Below, piece after piece: positions 1-11,115 of a DNA stretch of 64,000 nt. The stretch lies in NCBI GenBank assembly GCA_037178975.1, contig JASJZH010000004.1:9672001-9736000 (forward strand), given 5' to 3'. The notes beneath the pieces are model-generated. The model was not told where the DNA came from, searched no databases, and was given only the letters and a program-made list of their open reading frames with translations. This DNA is from Oscheius tipulae (Eukaryota > Nematoda > Chromadorea > Rhabditida > Rhabditidae). How positions within the stretch are numbered: position 1 is the stretch's first letter; each line of letters begins with the position of its first letter. Both the position numbers and the translations under genes were made by a program.

Positions 1-370
1 GTCTGCCGTCTCGTCAACATTTCTTCCAACCTGGCCTCGATTACTCGCGAGATTGAGAATGAGGGATCAACCGAGAAGGGATACCTGGCCTACAGCATGA
101 GCAAGGTACCTTAAATTCTGTGTTTGTTCCAAAGTTCAATTTTAGGCCGCCATGAACGCCATGACCAAGTGCATGGCCACGGATCTGAAGCAGTACGGCA
201 TCATCACGGCTGCCTTCCATCCGGGCTGGGTTCGCACTGACATGGGCGGCCCGGAAGCTCCGACCACTGTCGACGAGTCGGCCTTCAGTCTGGTCCAGCA
301 GTTTGCTGACTTGTCGATCGAGAAGTCTGGAGGATACTATGATCGCACTGGCGAACCCCTTCCCTACTAA
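1..370 (+). CDS. Short-chain dehydrogenase/reductase, C-terminal part (5' end outside window)
   Basis: Two exons, 1-105 and 146-370, are joined across a 40-nt GT-AG intron (106-145) in phase 0 and end at TAA 368-370. The first exon carries NISSN and the catalytic YSMSK (YxxxK) at its very end. The second opens with AAMNAMTKCMATDL and continues to FHPGWVRTDMGG, the segment that closes the cofactor pocket in SDR enzymes. These are the hallmarks of the classical SDR Rossmann fold, closest in style to the C-factor/sniffer-like group that nematodes carry in many copies. It should be an NAD(P)-dependent cytosolic oxidoreductase; the substrate cannot be told. The N-terminal GxxxGxG motif lies left of the window. 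A poly(A) signal follows at 456-461. Confidence 0.9.
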
Positions 371-455
371 ACACTTTGTTTGCCTGAACCTGATCTCCTA
401 AGTATCTAAATTTCTCTGCTGGTTGTACATAAATTTAAACACACTTGCTTCACCT

Positions 456-461
456 AATAAA
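456..461 (+). other. Poly(A) signal AATAAA
   Basis: AATAAA lies 86 nt after the stop codon of the dehydrogenase gene on the same strand, a normal position for a nematode 3' end. Confidence 0.6.
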
Positions 462-1065
462 ACCATCTTAATCATGTATACTTCCTTTTGAAAGGCTGGC
501 TTTCGTGGTAACGGAAAAGTTCTCACGGCAATCACTGGTTTAGAGTATCGGCAATTGCTCACTTTTCGTCCTCGGTTACGATTGAGAAGAGCTAGCGGAG
601 AGAGGATACTTTCGGGAAATGAGTCAGGATACAGAGAGGGCCGCATTTTGCGGGCCTAATAAGAAAAAAGGCAGCATTCTAGCTAGACATTAATCTAAGT
701 TTTAGTTCCCAGGGATAAAAGCTCAAAGGTATCCAACAAGCTGTTATTGCCGGTGCAACATGCTCAATGCGCAATTTCCGCTGTAGCCAATTCTTCCGAA
801 TGTGTTTGTGAAGGGAAGTCGTTATCGCTAAAACACTTTGTTCCACGTCTAGTCTATACAACTGAAGCAAGGAGAAGAGTACCAGCCGCAAGGCTCTCAA
901 AATGTATATTAACATTGGTTTCGCGATCCACATGAGGACGTTGTACAACTGCATCCGTACATTGTAAGTTCCTTTATATTTTTACGCTGTTTCAGCTCTG
1001 CATAGCAGTGAATAGCGAAGATTGGGAGGAACTAAAAAATCACCCATACTACTCCGAATTCGAGC

Positions 1066-1478
1066 TGTTTGCACTGAAGTATTGGCCAAGCTTCATTTAT
1101 ATGTAGGCGTTTCTTGTTTTCAGCCAGTTTTCTCAAAAGTTGACACGTATGGTTCGAATGATGCTGTAATACTCAACTACGGATTAAGAACATGTCGAAA
1201 GAGTATTGCAAGATTTGTCGAAATGGAGGATGGACGAAAAACTTGAATAGTAGGTGCTTTTTTTTAAGAAAGTTGTTCCGTCAATGGAGAAAAACACATC
1301 ATCAGGGAACATTTGTCGACAACCCTTTTCTCTTGCTCTCTCACATGTTCTTAATCCGTATAGAAGGAATTCGGCCACTAATTCAGCATAATTCGATCCA
1401 TACGTGTCAACTTTTGAGAAAACTAGCTGAAAACAAGAAACGCCTACATAGAAATGAAGCTCGACCAATACTTCAGTA
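1066..1478. repeat. Foldback (inverted-repeat) element
   Basis: The arm at about 1066-1195 is matched in inverse by about 1343-1478, with long identical runs such as GTAGGCGTTTCTTGTTTTCA and AAAAGTTGACACGTATGG. The spacer of about 150 bp also pairs weakly. Overlapping open frames on both strands translate to near-identical peptides only because of this symmetry, so I do not call them genes. No terminal duplication was recognised. The rest of 371-1721 shows no gene. Confidence 0.75.
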
Positions 1479-1721
1479 CACTGGTCATCGAGTCGATAGG
1501 GATTTCAAATCTGACCCAAATATTGGGGCATTTTTGTATTATGATGTCGAAACGTTGCCTTTCATTAGTGCCAAATTTACAGAAAGTGCAAAAATTATGT
1601 GTTTTCAGCGTGATGGCCTAATATGTGCTTCTCCTTATGCCTTTTTGGGAAAGCTGCGTCGTTTAGCCAGCGTAAAGCTTACCTGCTACGCTCTTTCAAC
1701 ATATAGAGCAGTACCCCACTG

Positions 1722-1798
1722 TAGCCTGGGTAGTTTAAGAGTAGAGGTTTCTTGGTCTCGGGGGTACATTCCTGGTCCATCAAATCATTGAAAAAATT
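1722..1798 (+). repeat. tRNA-like short repeat, copy A
   Basis: Starts GTAGCCTGGGTAGT (box-A-like), continues GAGGTTTCTTGGT, has a decayed box-B region, and ends in CAAATCATTGAAAAA. It aligns along its length with the copy at 4699-4772. It looks like a dispersed tRNA-derived short element rather than a working tRNA: no acceptor or T stem forms. Confidence 0.45.
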
Positions 1799-1891
1799 TT
1801 AACACAAGTTAATCTACCACCCCGAAGGGGCGGTAGAATAGCTTGTTCAAAGAAGTCCATGAAAAAATGCATATAAAATTTTATTTAGTTC

Positions 1892-4557
1892 TCAGCATAG
1901 ATATTCGCTATCACAGGGGTGAGTCTTGCAAGCGTAAGCGAATCCGTTGCGGCAATCTGTCGGAACCCATTCTTGATGTTCTGTACCGTAGACCATGACA
2001 CAGTTCTGTCCTGAAGGCGGTGGTAGAGACAAGCTTGGAAACCAGGGCTGGTAGATCCCGTTCAGCTGAAACCAAACTCGTTTTCAAAAACACAATGCTC
2101 TAACAGGTGTTCCGTCGCTCCAGATGTACCGGGTACCATTCCATTTCATTCCTGTGTAAAAGTTGACGTTTCCGACCATGTTGTCGATTAGCTGTGACTC
2201 TGCAGCTGTCTTGGTCGGTGCCACAATTCCATCGTTGGTTTTTGAACAATTCCTTTCTGCAGTCTAGGGTTTTCAATGCCTGACTTCGATTAAAGACTGT
2301 ACCGGATTGTTGGTCGCCGACTGCGCCCTAAAACAGCCACCAACCGGAGTATGGTAAGCGCTATCGACTGTATTCGATATGTATCCAGTGGGGCACTTGC
2401 ATACAGCTGAAAATGTATGTTTCAAAAAAAACAGATAATATTACCTTGACAAAGTCCTCGAACTATGAACTGAGGATCGATTGCTCGTTGCTTGGTGTAC
2501 AAAGCAGCTGCTGGAATAGTATTTGAGCCTGCAATGTACTGGTCAAAGTAGCCGCCTGTAGGCAAATCTCCAGTTCCAAAAAACTCTAAACAAGTACTTT
2601 TAAGAGCAAACGACCTTCTTACGATAAGTGAGCAGTACTCCGCCGATTGATCTGATCTGACTTACTTGGGCGTTCGTGTATGGAAAGTATGTGCTTTGGT
2701 ACGTCCTAGAATAACTCTTCACCCTCTTCACCAGAATGACTTACTGGTCTGAGCCTGTAAGATGAATGACAACAGGAAGGACTTGTCTATAGCGGCGAGA
2801 AGCCGTGAGTATCGCAGTGGCATTAGACAGAGCACTGGAAAAGTATTGCTCGTCGTCTCAAAAATACCTACGCGTCCGGATATGGATAAAAGTTATAGAT
2901 ACGATACGGGTCATTCTTTCGTTGGATTGTCAACAAGTTTTGGAACTGTTGTTGACTCAACTCTCCGAGTTCGTACTGAGTTATTGATTTGGAGGAGTAA
3001 GAGGAAGTTGATGAATACGTGACAATCGCGATACGTGTTGTCTTCTAAAAACGTGATATCTGACTGAACAACAACGTTGATACTACTGGCTACTAGCTAA
3101 CTGAAGCGCTTCTAGACGTGTTAATCTTTCTGACAATCGAAACTTGTATAGGGACTCACGTTTCCACTCATCCCATTGATATCCGTCTGGATGTTGAAGG
3201 CTGCCAGAGCTTTCTGGACCGTTTCCAATAGCTGAACATGGATAGTCATACTCGTAAAATCCACTACAAACCAAGAATTGACGTAGATAGCCTGTCAGAT
3301 AGCTATTATCAAAAACTAGAACGACATCTGCACCGTATGTGCCCGGATTACAGCGACACTCTGTAACAAAACGGTTGTTTAAAAGGTTCAACTGCTGACC
3401 GAAGTTCGTTTTTGGGTCAATGTACGGCGATGTAGTTGGCTGGCTAACCGGAGTTTGTTCTGAAGTTTGATCTGAATTTCACATTACAGGTAAGTAAATG
3501 GCTCAACCAACAATATGGGTCATCACTGTATCCACAGCTAACGTACATTACAGTGGACGTGTAGGTTGCCAAATCCCAAGGATACATGGGGAAGACATGT
3601 GGGAAACGGTTCCAGATGTCAATTCTTCCTGACATTGACACCACGTTGAACAGTACGTTGGGCATGTTACTACTGATAATATTTGCAGCAGCCTGGATAT
3701 CGGAGGTGTTCCTGTATAAACTTTCTACAATCCATTCTATTAAAGAAAAGGGGGGAGGGAAGAGATAGAGACAACGCTGTAGTTTTTCAATGTTTTTTTC
3801 GTCAAGTTTAGACTGACAACGTCAAAAATGTTTAGGTTTTTCCTCGCAGAAACCAATTTAATTACTATTACAACTCTACTACAATGACGCCTATAAAACG
3901 TCAACGGACATAGTCATACCCAGAGGAACCGATAACAACTGACAATGAGCTCGCGAAAATCCCTTAGGGGAACCTGTAGCAGACCACTTTCAGCGATGTA
4001 AGATAAGACAAATGGGCTCAAGAAGACGAACTTACGTGGAAGCCGTGAATAGTACGATCACAAAATAGGGTATGTCCATGAAGTCGTTGTAGTCGATTAC
4101 GATCCGTTGCAGAAAGCTGTAAATAAACATAAACAGATGTCGTAAGATCTACTGTACCGTGCCAAACTAAACGGTTTATTGGCGCTGAAGACATTGTATA
4201 CATCGTTGAGTTCATCGCACAGCACAGGATAGAATGAGGTGATCGGGGTCTGATACAAGGTCGTACTTGCGACACCGCCAAAAGTGATTCCAACTTCCTG
4301 CCCGCGGGCCAGGCTCGGAAGCAGATTGTCGAAGATATAATTGTTTATCTTTAAAGCATCCTAACTGTCTACTAAAAGCTAAGGCCTACTATGGTAACGT
4401 CGTTCGGAGCAATTGTGTCAGAGACGTCAAAGGCGAACAGCGTCGGATATCTGCATTGCTGAGTGACGATAGGTTTTTGAGTCGGACACTGTCTGAGTCC
4501 AGAAGTTGTGTAGACAGAAGTTGCAGCTATTGTGACAAGAATGACGGGGAGGTGCAT
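1892..4557 (-). CDS. Secreted VWA + EGF-like + C-type lectin domain protein
   Basis: The start at 4557 gives a signal-peptide-like MHLPVILVTIAATSVYTTSG. An N-terminal nematode-type region follows (LFAFDVSDTIAPNDV, IPYFVIVLFTAS, NMPNVLFNVVSMSGRIDIW). Next comes a von Willebrand A domain (CRCNPGTYGADVVLVFDNS in 3290-3380, VLPVVIHLTGSD, IRSIGGVLLTY), then a cysteine pair CKCPTGY, then a C-type lectin domain with FYTGMKWNGTRYIWSDGTP near 2110-2165 and the closing WVPTDCRNGFAYACKTH at 1915-1965. Clear exons are 4390-4557, 4158-4348, 4036-4116, 3512-3711 and from 3471 onward; most introns are 37-41 nt and all joins I tested keep frame to the TGA at 1892. A reverse poly(A) signal lies at 1880-1885. 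Such nematode proteins are secreted and often immunity-linked; ligand unknown. About 600 residues. Confidence 0.8.
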
Positions 4558-4698
4558 CTCGGAGGAGAGAAACAAAAGTCCTCTGGCCTCTTATCGAGGA
4601 CAGCTTTATGGAGGTCTTATCTTGGAAACAATCCGAATGACTGTGTTCTGAGGACATTAACAAATGACTGTAGAGGACGGAAACCTTTGGGAGATATG

Positions 4699-4772
4699 TA
4701 GCCCGAGTAGTCCAGGGGCGGAGGTTTCTTGGTTTCTGGGTTCAATCCTGGTCCGCCAAATTATTGAAAAAG
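4699..4772 (+). repeat. tRNA-like short repeat, copy B
   Basis: GTAGCCCGAGTAGT resembles an internal box A and GGTTCAATCC matches the Pol III box B. The tail CAAATTATTGAAAAA is shared with the copy at 1722-1798. It sits just upstream of the lectin gene start (that gene reads leftward). The stems do not fold into a sound tRNA, so a SINE-like relic is more likely than a functional gene. Confidence 0.5.
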
Positions 4773-4853
4773 CCAATTTTTTTGTACACGTTGAGTTTAC
4801 TTTGTGATGGCCTTGGAAAGAAAATAGTGGAACAATGACAAGAATGAGGTAAA

Positions 4854-5083
4854 TGTTGAGTCTGGCTCAATTTGAATGCGCGCTAACGAGTGGGCCCCGC
4901 CACGAGTACTACCGTACCTCGCGCGGACCCTCGTTCGCTTCCCTATTTTTGGGGATTTGTTCTTGTTTTCTTTTATCTTCTTTTTACCCCGTTCTTTCTA
5001 ATATCCTAGCCTCAATAAATATATAGAACCCACGCTCTCTCTTTCTAGAATATTCAGATTGTGTCCTCACGAAAGACACAACA
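4854..5083 (+). repeat. 5' LTR
   Basis: Begins TGTTGAGTCTGG and ends GACACAACA. An AATAAATATATA stretch (around 5014-5025) may serve as TATA box and/or poly(A) signal. Equal in length to the 3' LTR. Confidence 0.95.
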
Positions 5084-5085
5084 AT

Positions 5086-5103
5086 TGGCGATCAGTCTTC
5101 GAG
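5086..5103 (+). other. Putative tRNA primer-binding site
   Basis: TGGCGATCAG starts two bases after the 5' LTR. TGG complements a tRNA 3' CCA end, as expected for first-strand priming. Which tRNA is used cannot be decided here. Confidence 0.5.
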
Positions 5104-5286
5104 CTCCGCGAGAAGCAACTTTGAGGAAGAAGGGCGGATACAAGTAGCTGGTAGGAGAGACGCTTTTCGAGCAAGAAGCCCAACGTGGGAAGAGCGACCA
5201 AGGAGGTTGTCAGGTACGTTTGAATAAGCCGAAATCAGTCAAGGCAAAGCCGCGGCGTTGTTCAGATTCTAGTAACACCTAACGAA

Positions 5287-7479
5287 ATGGCGGATAAGGC
5301 GCTATTGGAAGCGATTCTGGAGCAGAATCGGCTGCTGAAGGAGCAGATGGAGCTTCAGAGGAAAGCCTTGGAGGCCGCGCCGTCAACGCCGTTGCCTGTC
5401 AAGTCTGTAGCCACTATTCTAGCGGAATTGGGACGCCGAATTCCCCAATTCATCTTCGATCCCGAAGATCAAGGGACTTTCAAGATGTGGTATAGTCGGC
5501 ACGAACCGATCTTCAAGAAAGACGCATCCGCGTTGGAAGATCCGGAAAAAGTGAGACTATTAACGGAGAAGCTCGACGAGGCATGCTACCGTCGGCTCGT
5601 CAGCCATATCAAGCCCTCAAAGATCGAGGACAAGAAGTTCGATGAGGTCGTGGCGATCCTCTCCAACATGTTCGATGCGCCCGCGTCGATCTTCACGCGT
5701 CGTTACCATTGCTTTCGCCAGCAATTGGACAAAATAACGACCGAGACGGAGCACGAATATGCAGATCGGATTCGAGCCAAATTCTACGATTCCATGGATG
5801 GGATTGACCTGGAAGGTCTTATGGTATTACGGTTCTTGATGGGAATGGCGGGTAAGGAAGACCAGATCTTCCTTCCGCATCTTTTGGCTTTTGCAGATCG
5901 GTCATCGACCGAGACGAGCCATGTCAAGCTGGAAGACATCGTCCAAGAGGTTGCAAAACTGCGGACGTACAAGAAAGACCAGCAGATGGTCGCCAGCTCC
6001 AACAACGCGTCGATTTCAAAGGTTCATCATCACAAGAAGAAGCCTCAGAGGAACGAGAAGCAGAAGAAGGATGTTACCTGCTTCGAATGCGGCAAAGTCG
6101 GTCACTTTGCACGAGATTGCCGGAGTCGGAACTCCCGGAATTCTGGACAGGGTCTAGAACAATCTCGCAAGTTCTACAAGAAGCGATCTCCAGTGAACAG
6201 GGTTGGTACGGAGGCCACCCTGAAGGCGCTTCGCTACACGGATGTAGAAATCAATGGTCACACTCTACAGCTTCAGGCGGATTCCGGAGCATGTGTTACC
6301 ATCATCAGTAGAAAGAACTGGACACAGATGGGAGAACCGACATTGTCTCCACCACAAAGAACACTCATCACAGCAAATGGGACACCACTGAAGTGTCATG
6401 GAATGTTCTTCAGCGAGTTCAAGGTCCTAGGGCAACCAGGGTCGGGTGATATCTACGTCGTAGAAGAAGAGAATCTACTCGGACTGGAGTGGATGGAACG
6501 AATCCCGATCATAAAGGAAGGGCTCGATCAGTTCAGCTACGTGAAGGAGGTCGTGGATGACCAGCGTCCTATTCAGACAATTCTTCTGGAAAGGTATCCA
6601 GAGGTCTTCCAAGCTGGGCTTGGAAAGTGTACGATGGAAAAGGCTGAACTGCGATTGGAGGACAATGTGCGACCGAAGTACTGCCTGCCTCGTCCGGTTC
6701 CTTACACTGCGCGAGAGGCAGTAGAAAAGGAGCTTCAACGCCTCCAGGATCTGGAAGTGATGGAGCCTCTCAAACACAGTCAGTGGGCTGCGCCAGTGGT
6801 TGTAATCAAGAAGAAGGGTAGAGTTTGTGCCGACTTCAGCACCGGCCTCAACAAAGCTCTTGAAGATTTCGATTTCCCACTACCTACGCCAGAAGACATC
6901 TTTGCTTCACTCAACAAAGAAACAGTTTTCTCGCAGCTAGATCTATCGGATGCTTATCTGCAAGTAGAGCTGGATGACCGCTCGAAATCGCTTGCCGTCA
7001 TCAACACGCATAAGGGTCTCTTCCGGTACAGAAGATTGGCTTTCGGAATCAAGACAGCTCCAGCGATATTCCAGTCAATCATGACAAAGATGTGCACTGG
7101 TCTAAGCGGAGTCGTGTCATATCTCGATGATCTCCTGGTCAAGGGAGATACACAGCAAGAGCACGATCGAAATCTGCTAGCTTTGTTCGACAGGATCGAA
7201 CAGTACGGCTTCAAGCTGCAGATGGAGAAGTGTTCACTGAACCAGGAACGGATCCAGTTCCTAGGATTTATTATCGACAAGGATGGAAGACGACCCGACC
7301 CCTCCAAGATTTCTGCGATTGTGAAGATGAAGGCGCCTACAGATGTCAACCAACTACGTTCTTTTCTGGGACTCGTCAGCTACTACGGATCGTTCATTCC
7401 AAACGTCAAGGCACTTCGTGGACCACTGGATGAGCTAACACACAAGGATGCCGTTTTCGACTGGACGAGTTTGCATTAA
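5287..7479 (+). pseudogene. gag-pol, first part: gag, protease, reverse transcriptase (ends at in-frame stop)
   Basis: 730 codons from ATG 5287. An N-terminal gag-like region is followed by a CCHC zinc knuckle CFECGKVGHFARDC (residues 265-278), the aspartic protease motif DSGA (from residue 332), and a reverse transcriptase with QLDLSDAYLQVEL, LAFGIKTAPAIFQ and the active-site YLDD at residues 612-615, then LRSFLGLVSYY. The frame stops at TAA 7477-7479, in the linker between reverse transcriptase and RNase H. The same frame goes on without a shift from 7483, so this is a single nonsense codon in one gag-pol frame, not a normal gene end. Gag and pol share one frame here, unlike retroviruses, which usually use a frameshift or readthrough between them. 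Confidence 0.9.
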
Positions 7480-7482
7480 GCA

Positions 7483-9402
7483 GTGTTCGACAATTTACTC
7501 AGGGCTTTGTCGTCGGATCTCGTCTTGTGTCATTACGACCCTGCTCTACCCATCATCGTCTCAGCTGACGCTTGTCAGTATGGAATCGGCGGTGTTCTTC
7601 TTCACAAGTTCAAGAACGGACAGGAACGCCCAGTTTATCACTTCAGCTACGCGCTTACAGCGGCAGAACGGAACTACAGCCAGATAGAAAAGGAAGCACT
7701 GGGACTGGTTATGGCTGTTCGGAAGTTCCACAAATATGTCTTCGGAAGACATTTCACATTGCGCACCGATCATAAGCCGCTGCTCGCAATCTACGGAGGT
7801 GCTAAAGGTCTGCCCACTCATCAGGCAAATCGTCTGAGCCGATGGGGCACAATACTCCTTGGGTACGACTACAAAATCGATTACGTGAAAACGGACGATT
7901 TTGCCCAAGCTGATGCTCTTTCCCGTCTTTTGGAACGGGTGGATTCGGAGCAAGAAGATTGTGTCATTGCCAAGATAGAGGCCGACGTGCAATACAGCCT
8001 CCAAGACGTCATTCGACAGCTCCCGCTAATGGCACGACACATCCAGGCAGCCACACGGAAGGACCCGGTCCTGTCCAAGGTTATTCGCTACGTTCAAGAA
8101 GGTAACTGGCCACCTCTTCGCAAGAATCTGGACTCTCAACTCTTGCCTTACTTCGATCGACAGTCGGAACTGTCGGTTGTCAACGAGTGTCTCATGGTCG
8201 GAGACAGAATCACGATTCCCGGAATCTATCGTTCACAAGTGCTGAAGGAACTCCACAGGGGACACGCTGGAATTGTGCGCACCAAACAACTAGCTCGAGG
8301 AGTTTGTTTTTGGCCAGGGATCGATCAGCAGATCGAAAATTTTGTCAACCGATGCATTCCCTGTCAACGTGCGGCCAAAACAGCAAGGAAGGTTCCACTT
8401 CAGCCTTGGCCGAAGCCAAGTCGTGTCTATGAAAGAATTCACATAGACTATGCAGGTCCCATCGATGGATTATACTTGTTAGTAGTCGTTGACTCGCTCT
8501 CAAGTTGGCCAGAAGTTCTTCTGACCAAATCCATCACGGCTGTCGCCACCGTTCGTCTCCTACAAGAAATATTCTCAAGGAACGGTATTCCGGAGAAGAT
8601 CGTCTCGGATAATGGGACCCAATTCTGCTCGGCAGAATTCAAGGAGATGTGCGACAGAAACGGAATCGAGCACATAAGAACGGCCCCCTACCATCCTCAA
8701 TCAAATGGTAGGGCGGAGAGGTTCGTAGACTCTCTCAAACGCGGACTCCAAAAGCTCCAGGGGGAGGAGAGAGTGTCTTTGGCTCTCGTTAATCGTTTCC
8801 TTCAAGCTTATCGTTCCACGCCTTGTGGAAATTTAGGTAATCTGAGCCCCTCGGAAGTGTACTTGGGTCGTAAGATGAGGTCTACTCTGTCGCTGCTCGT
8901 TCCCACGACGCCTGTCGTCGATTCGGAGAAGAACTCGAGGATGAAGGCTCAGTTCGATGGTCGGACTGGTGCCCGGCAGCGTTCTTTCGGACTCGGAGAT
9001 CCTGTATGGGTTAAAAGGTATGCCTCAAATAATGTTTCGTGGGTTACAGGAGTCGTTTCGGAAGTTCTTGGTCGTGTCAACTACCGTGTCGAAGTGGATG
9101 GTCATTCCTGTCATCTTCACGCAAACCAGATGCGTCTTCGCTCTCTGGCCCTAGATGACGAATTTCTCGTCGAGATGTGTGACACCTTCGAGATTCCTGT
9201 ACCAGTTCCGCCTGTTCAAGAACCCCCTCTCTTGCTGCCCGTACCTCGAGAAGAACCAGTTCCGGATGGCCCCGCTCCGGGTCAAGATGTCCAACAACCA
9301 GCTCATGTTCCACCACACCAAGTTCAACGTCAAGCTCAGCCTGCTGCCCAGCCGAGAAGATCTTCGCGCCGTTGTCAGCCACCAGTCAGGTTCCCTGCTT
9401 GA
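7483..9402 (+). pseudogene. gag-pol, second part: RNase H and integrase
   Basis: 639 codons, same frame as the segment ending at 7479. RNase H: VSADACQYGIGGVL, then NYSQIEKEALGLVMAVRKFH and TDHKPL. Integrase: an HHCC zinc finger (H-x3-H at residues 258-262 region, CIPCQ), then a DDE core with IDYAGP, SDNGTQF and PQSNGRAE, and a C-terminal tail rich in proline and glutamine. The order RNase H before integrase and these motifs place it in Ty3/gypsy. Because of the stop at 7477 this part can only be made by readthrough or from another copy. Confidence 0.9.
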
Positions 9403-9667
9403 TCGTCGTTGCTTGTTTCTCGGTTGTTAAGCTTATTTTCCCTTGGTTCTTTCTCTAACTCTATGTTCTTTACTCCCTCTCGCGTATTTCATTTTGCCCA
9501 GTCCTCTCACTTAGTGCCCCGGTCCAAAACCACAACGATGTGCACCCTTGAAAGGGAAATGGCTCTGTGGCGGCGTAAGACTAACGTATTCGGACGCTAG
9601 CAGCTTAGCATCCCTGCACACTGGTACGGTGGTGACCGGAAAGTTGTCCAGACCACAAGCCCGTCTT

Positions 9668-9682
9668 GTAAAAGGGGAGGAG
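9668..9682 (+). other. Polypurine tract
   Basis: A purine run (AAAAGGGGAGGAG at 9670-9682) lies directly before the 3' LTR, the usual plus-strand primer site. Confidence 0.75.
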
Positions 9683-9912
9683 TGTTGAGTCTGGCTCAAT
9701 TTGAATGCGCGCTAACGAGTGGGCCCCGCCACGAGTACTACCGTACCTCGCGCGGACCCTCGTTCGCTTCCCTATTTTTGGGGATTTGTTCTTGTTTTCT
9801 TTTGTCTTCTTTTTACCCCGTTCTTTCTAATATCCTAGCCTCAATAAATATATAGAACCCACGCTCTCTCTTTCTAGAATATTCAGATTGTGTCCTCACG
9901 AAAGACACAACA
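9683..9912 (+). repeat. 3' LTR
   Basis: 230 bp, one seen mismatch to the 5' LTR, followed by the GTAAA target duplication. Confidence 0.95.
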
Positions 9913-10267
9913 GTAAAGATTACCCGAATTGGTAATCAGCGCGACGGCTTTGTTCGCTGCGATGTGGATAAGAATACGTTCTCCAGACACTGCTGCAACC
10001 AAAAGATCGTATGATTCAAGGGTATGTATTTCGATTTAACTCGCCACGTGGTGCCAGCCTCCTGACCGCCACTTCTGGGATAGGATAGTGTTATCTTAAA
10101 AAGTGTGAGTTACCGTTATAATGGCCTGGAAAAGTGGTAATTGAAAATACCACTTGGCAGAGATGACACGTTGAGCAATGTGCATTACCAACTCATGCTA
10201 CAGGATTTGGCTTGCTGTAAAGATAGTTGGTAAGAATCTCTTAGGGCTTCTGGAAGATGCACATAAA

Positions 10268-10716
10268 ATACTTTTTGATTTGATTTGATTTAATTATCAT
10301 ACTTTCTATATGTCGCAACATGCTAGTCTTCCAAATATCGGTGCTCATCCATACTTCTCCTAACTGAGCTGTGAATTAGTCCCTCCATCTGCACTTCCGT
10401 CTACCAGACAATTTTCTTCTCCTCCACGGTCTCCAATTTGTGAGGCATTTTGTCCATCTAACGTCTTTCACAGTCGCTATCTTCCTGACCCAGTTCCACT
10501 TCCTTTTTGTCCATTCTTTTCTAATATCTGGTAGTTGGACAGTTTTTTCGAGCCATTCATTACTTTGTCAGCCGAGGAGAGTACTGCAACCATTCTTCGC
10601 ATCTTCTCTCGTTGTGCTGTCTTCAACTTCGTAAGATCCTTTTCTCGGTGGCACCAGATGGCACGTCCAACAGTCACAGAAGAGAAAACGGGGACGTCTT
10701 CCCACCGTCTCAAATA
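10268..10716 (-). mobile_element. LINE 3' remnant (end of reverse-transcriptase ORF plus tail)
   Basis: On the minus strand the region reads LKTAQREKMRRMVAVLS and, after a frame change, KEWTKRKWNWVRKIATVKD and RRKLSGRRKCRWRD before a stop at 10376. This matches the tail found after the reverse transcriptase in RTE/CR1-like LINEs (TQRAMERRMLG..., KWKWAGHVARM..., RGRQRKRW). A short tandem tail of AAATC units (read on the minus strand) sits at about 10269-10290, as in RTE-type elements. The frameshift and missing 5' part show a dead copy. 9918-10267 and 10717-11115 hold no gene that I can see; an AATAAA at 10918-10923 may belong to an older repeat. Confidence 0.6.
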
Positions 10717-11115
10717 AGGAAGACGTCGATGTCGAGAATTAAGGGGAGTAATAAGCCTGCCAATTGAGTTAAAAGGGGCTCATTGTAGGGCAGTCTAGGT
10801 ACAAACAATATGCTAATTGTCTGTGTTTGTACTACAATACCTAACATTTGCTTCAGATCCATGTACCTAGACTGACTGAATGCACATCTTATTATCTAGT
10901 TATTGTCCCGAGCCCTTGAATAAAGAAATTTTGTTACAAAAACTCTGTATTCATTCACGGCACCCGTAGCAAGTAAATAAGATGGGAAAACATAGTCAAA
11001 TATGCAGCGAAAACAGCAAACAATGGGGGAAATATTACAAACATTTTGAGCCTAACAAATTGAGGAGATAGTAGGATAACCAAGTGACATACAAGGCAGT
11101 CAATAAAAAAGGAAT

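Larger units (their letters stand above)
4854..9912 (+). mobile_element. Ty3/gypsy-type LTR retrotransposon, full length
   Basis: Two 230-bp direct repeats (4854-5083 and 9683-9912), each starting TG and ending CA, bound a 5.06-kb unit. It is flanked by the 5-bp direct duplication GTAAA at 4849-4853 and 9913-9917, so it is a genuine insertion. By eye the LTRs differ at one position (ATCTTC versus GTCTTC), which means recent arrival. Inside are a gag-pol frame with CCHC knuckle, protease, reverse transcriptase, RNase H and integrase in Ty3/gypsy order. No envelope-like ORF follows: 9403-9682 is non-coding. The element lies about 300 bp upstream of the lectin gene start. Confidence 0.95.

Noticed and set aside
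1192-1791. 199-codon plus-strand open frame
   Set aside because: It lies in the foldback element and tRNA-like repeat; its translation has no domain and mirrors the opposite strand.
9077-9382. Antisense ORF over the end of the retrotransposon pol
   Set aside because: It is the reverse shadow of the integrase tail, with composition dictated by the sense strand.
10791-10876. Hairpin CAGTCTAGGTACA / TGTACCTAGACTG as a possible microRNA precursor
   Set aside because: Only 13 bp pair and the loop is about 56 nt, unlike a miRNA precursor.
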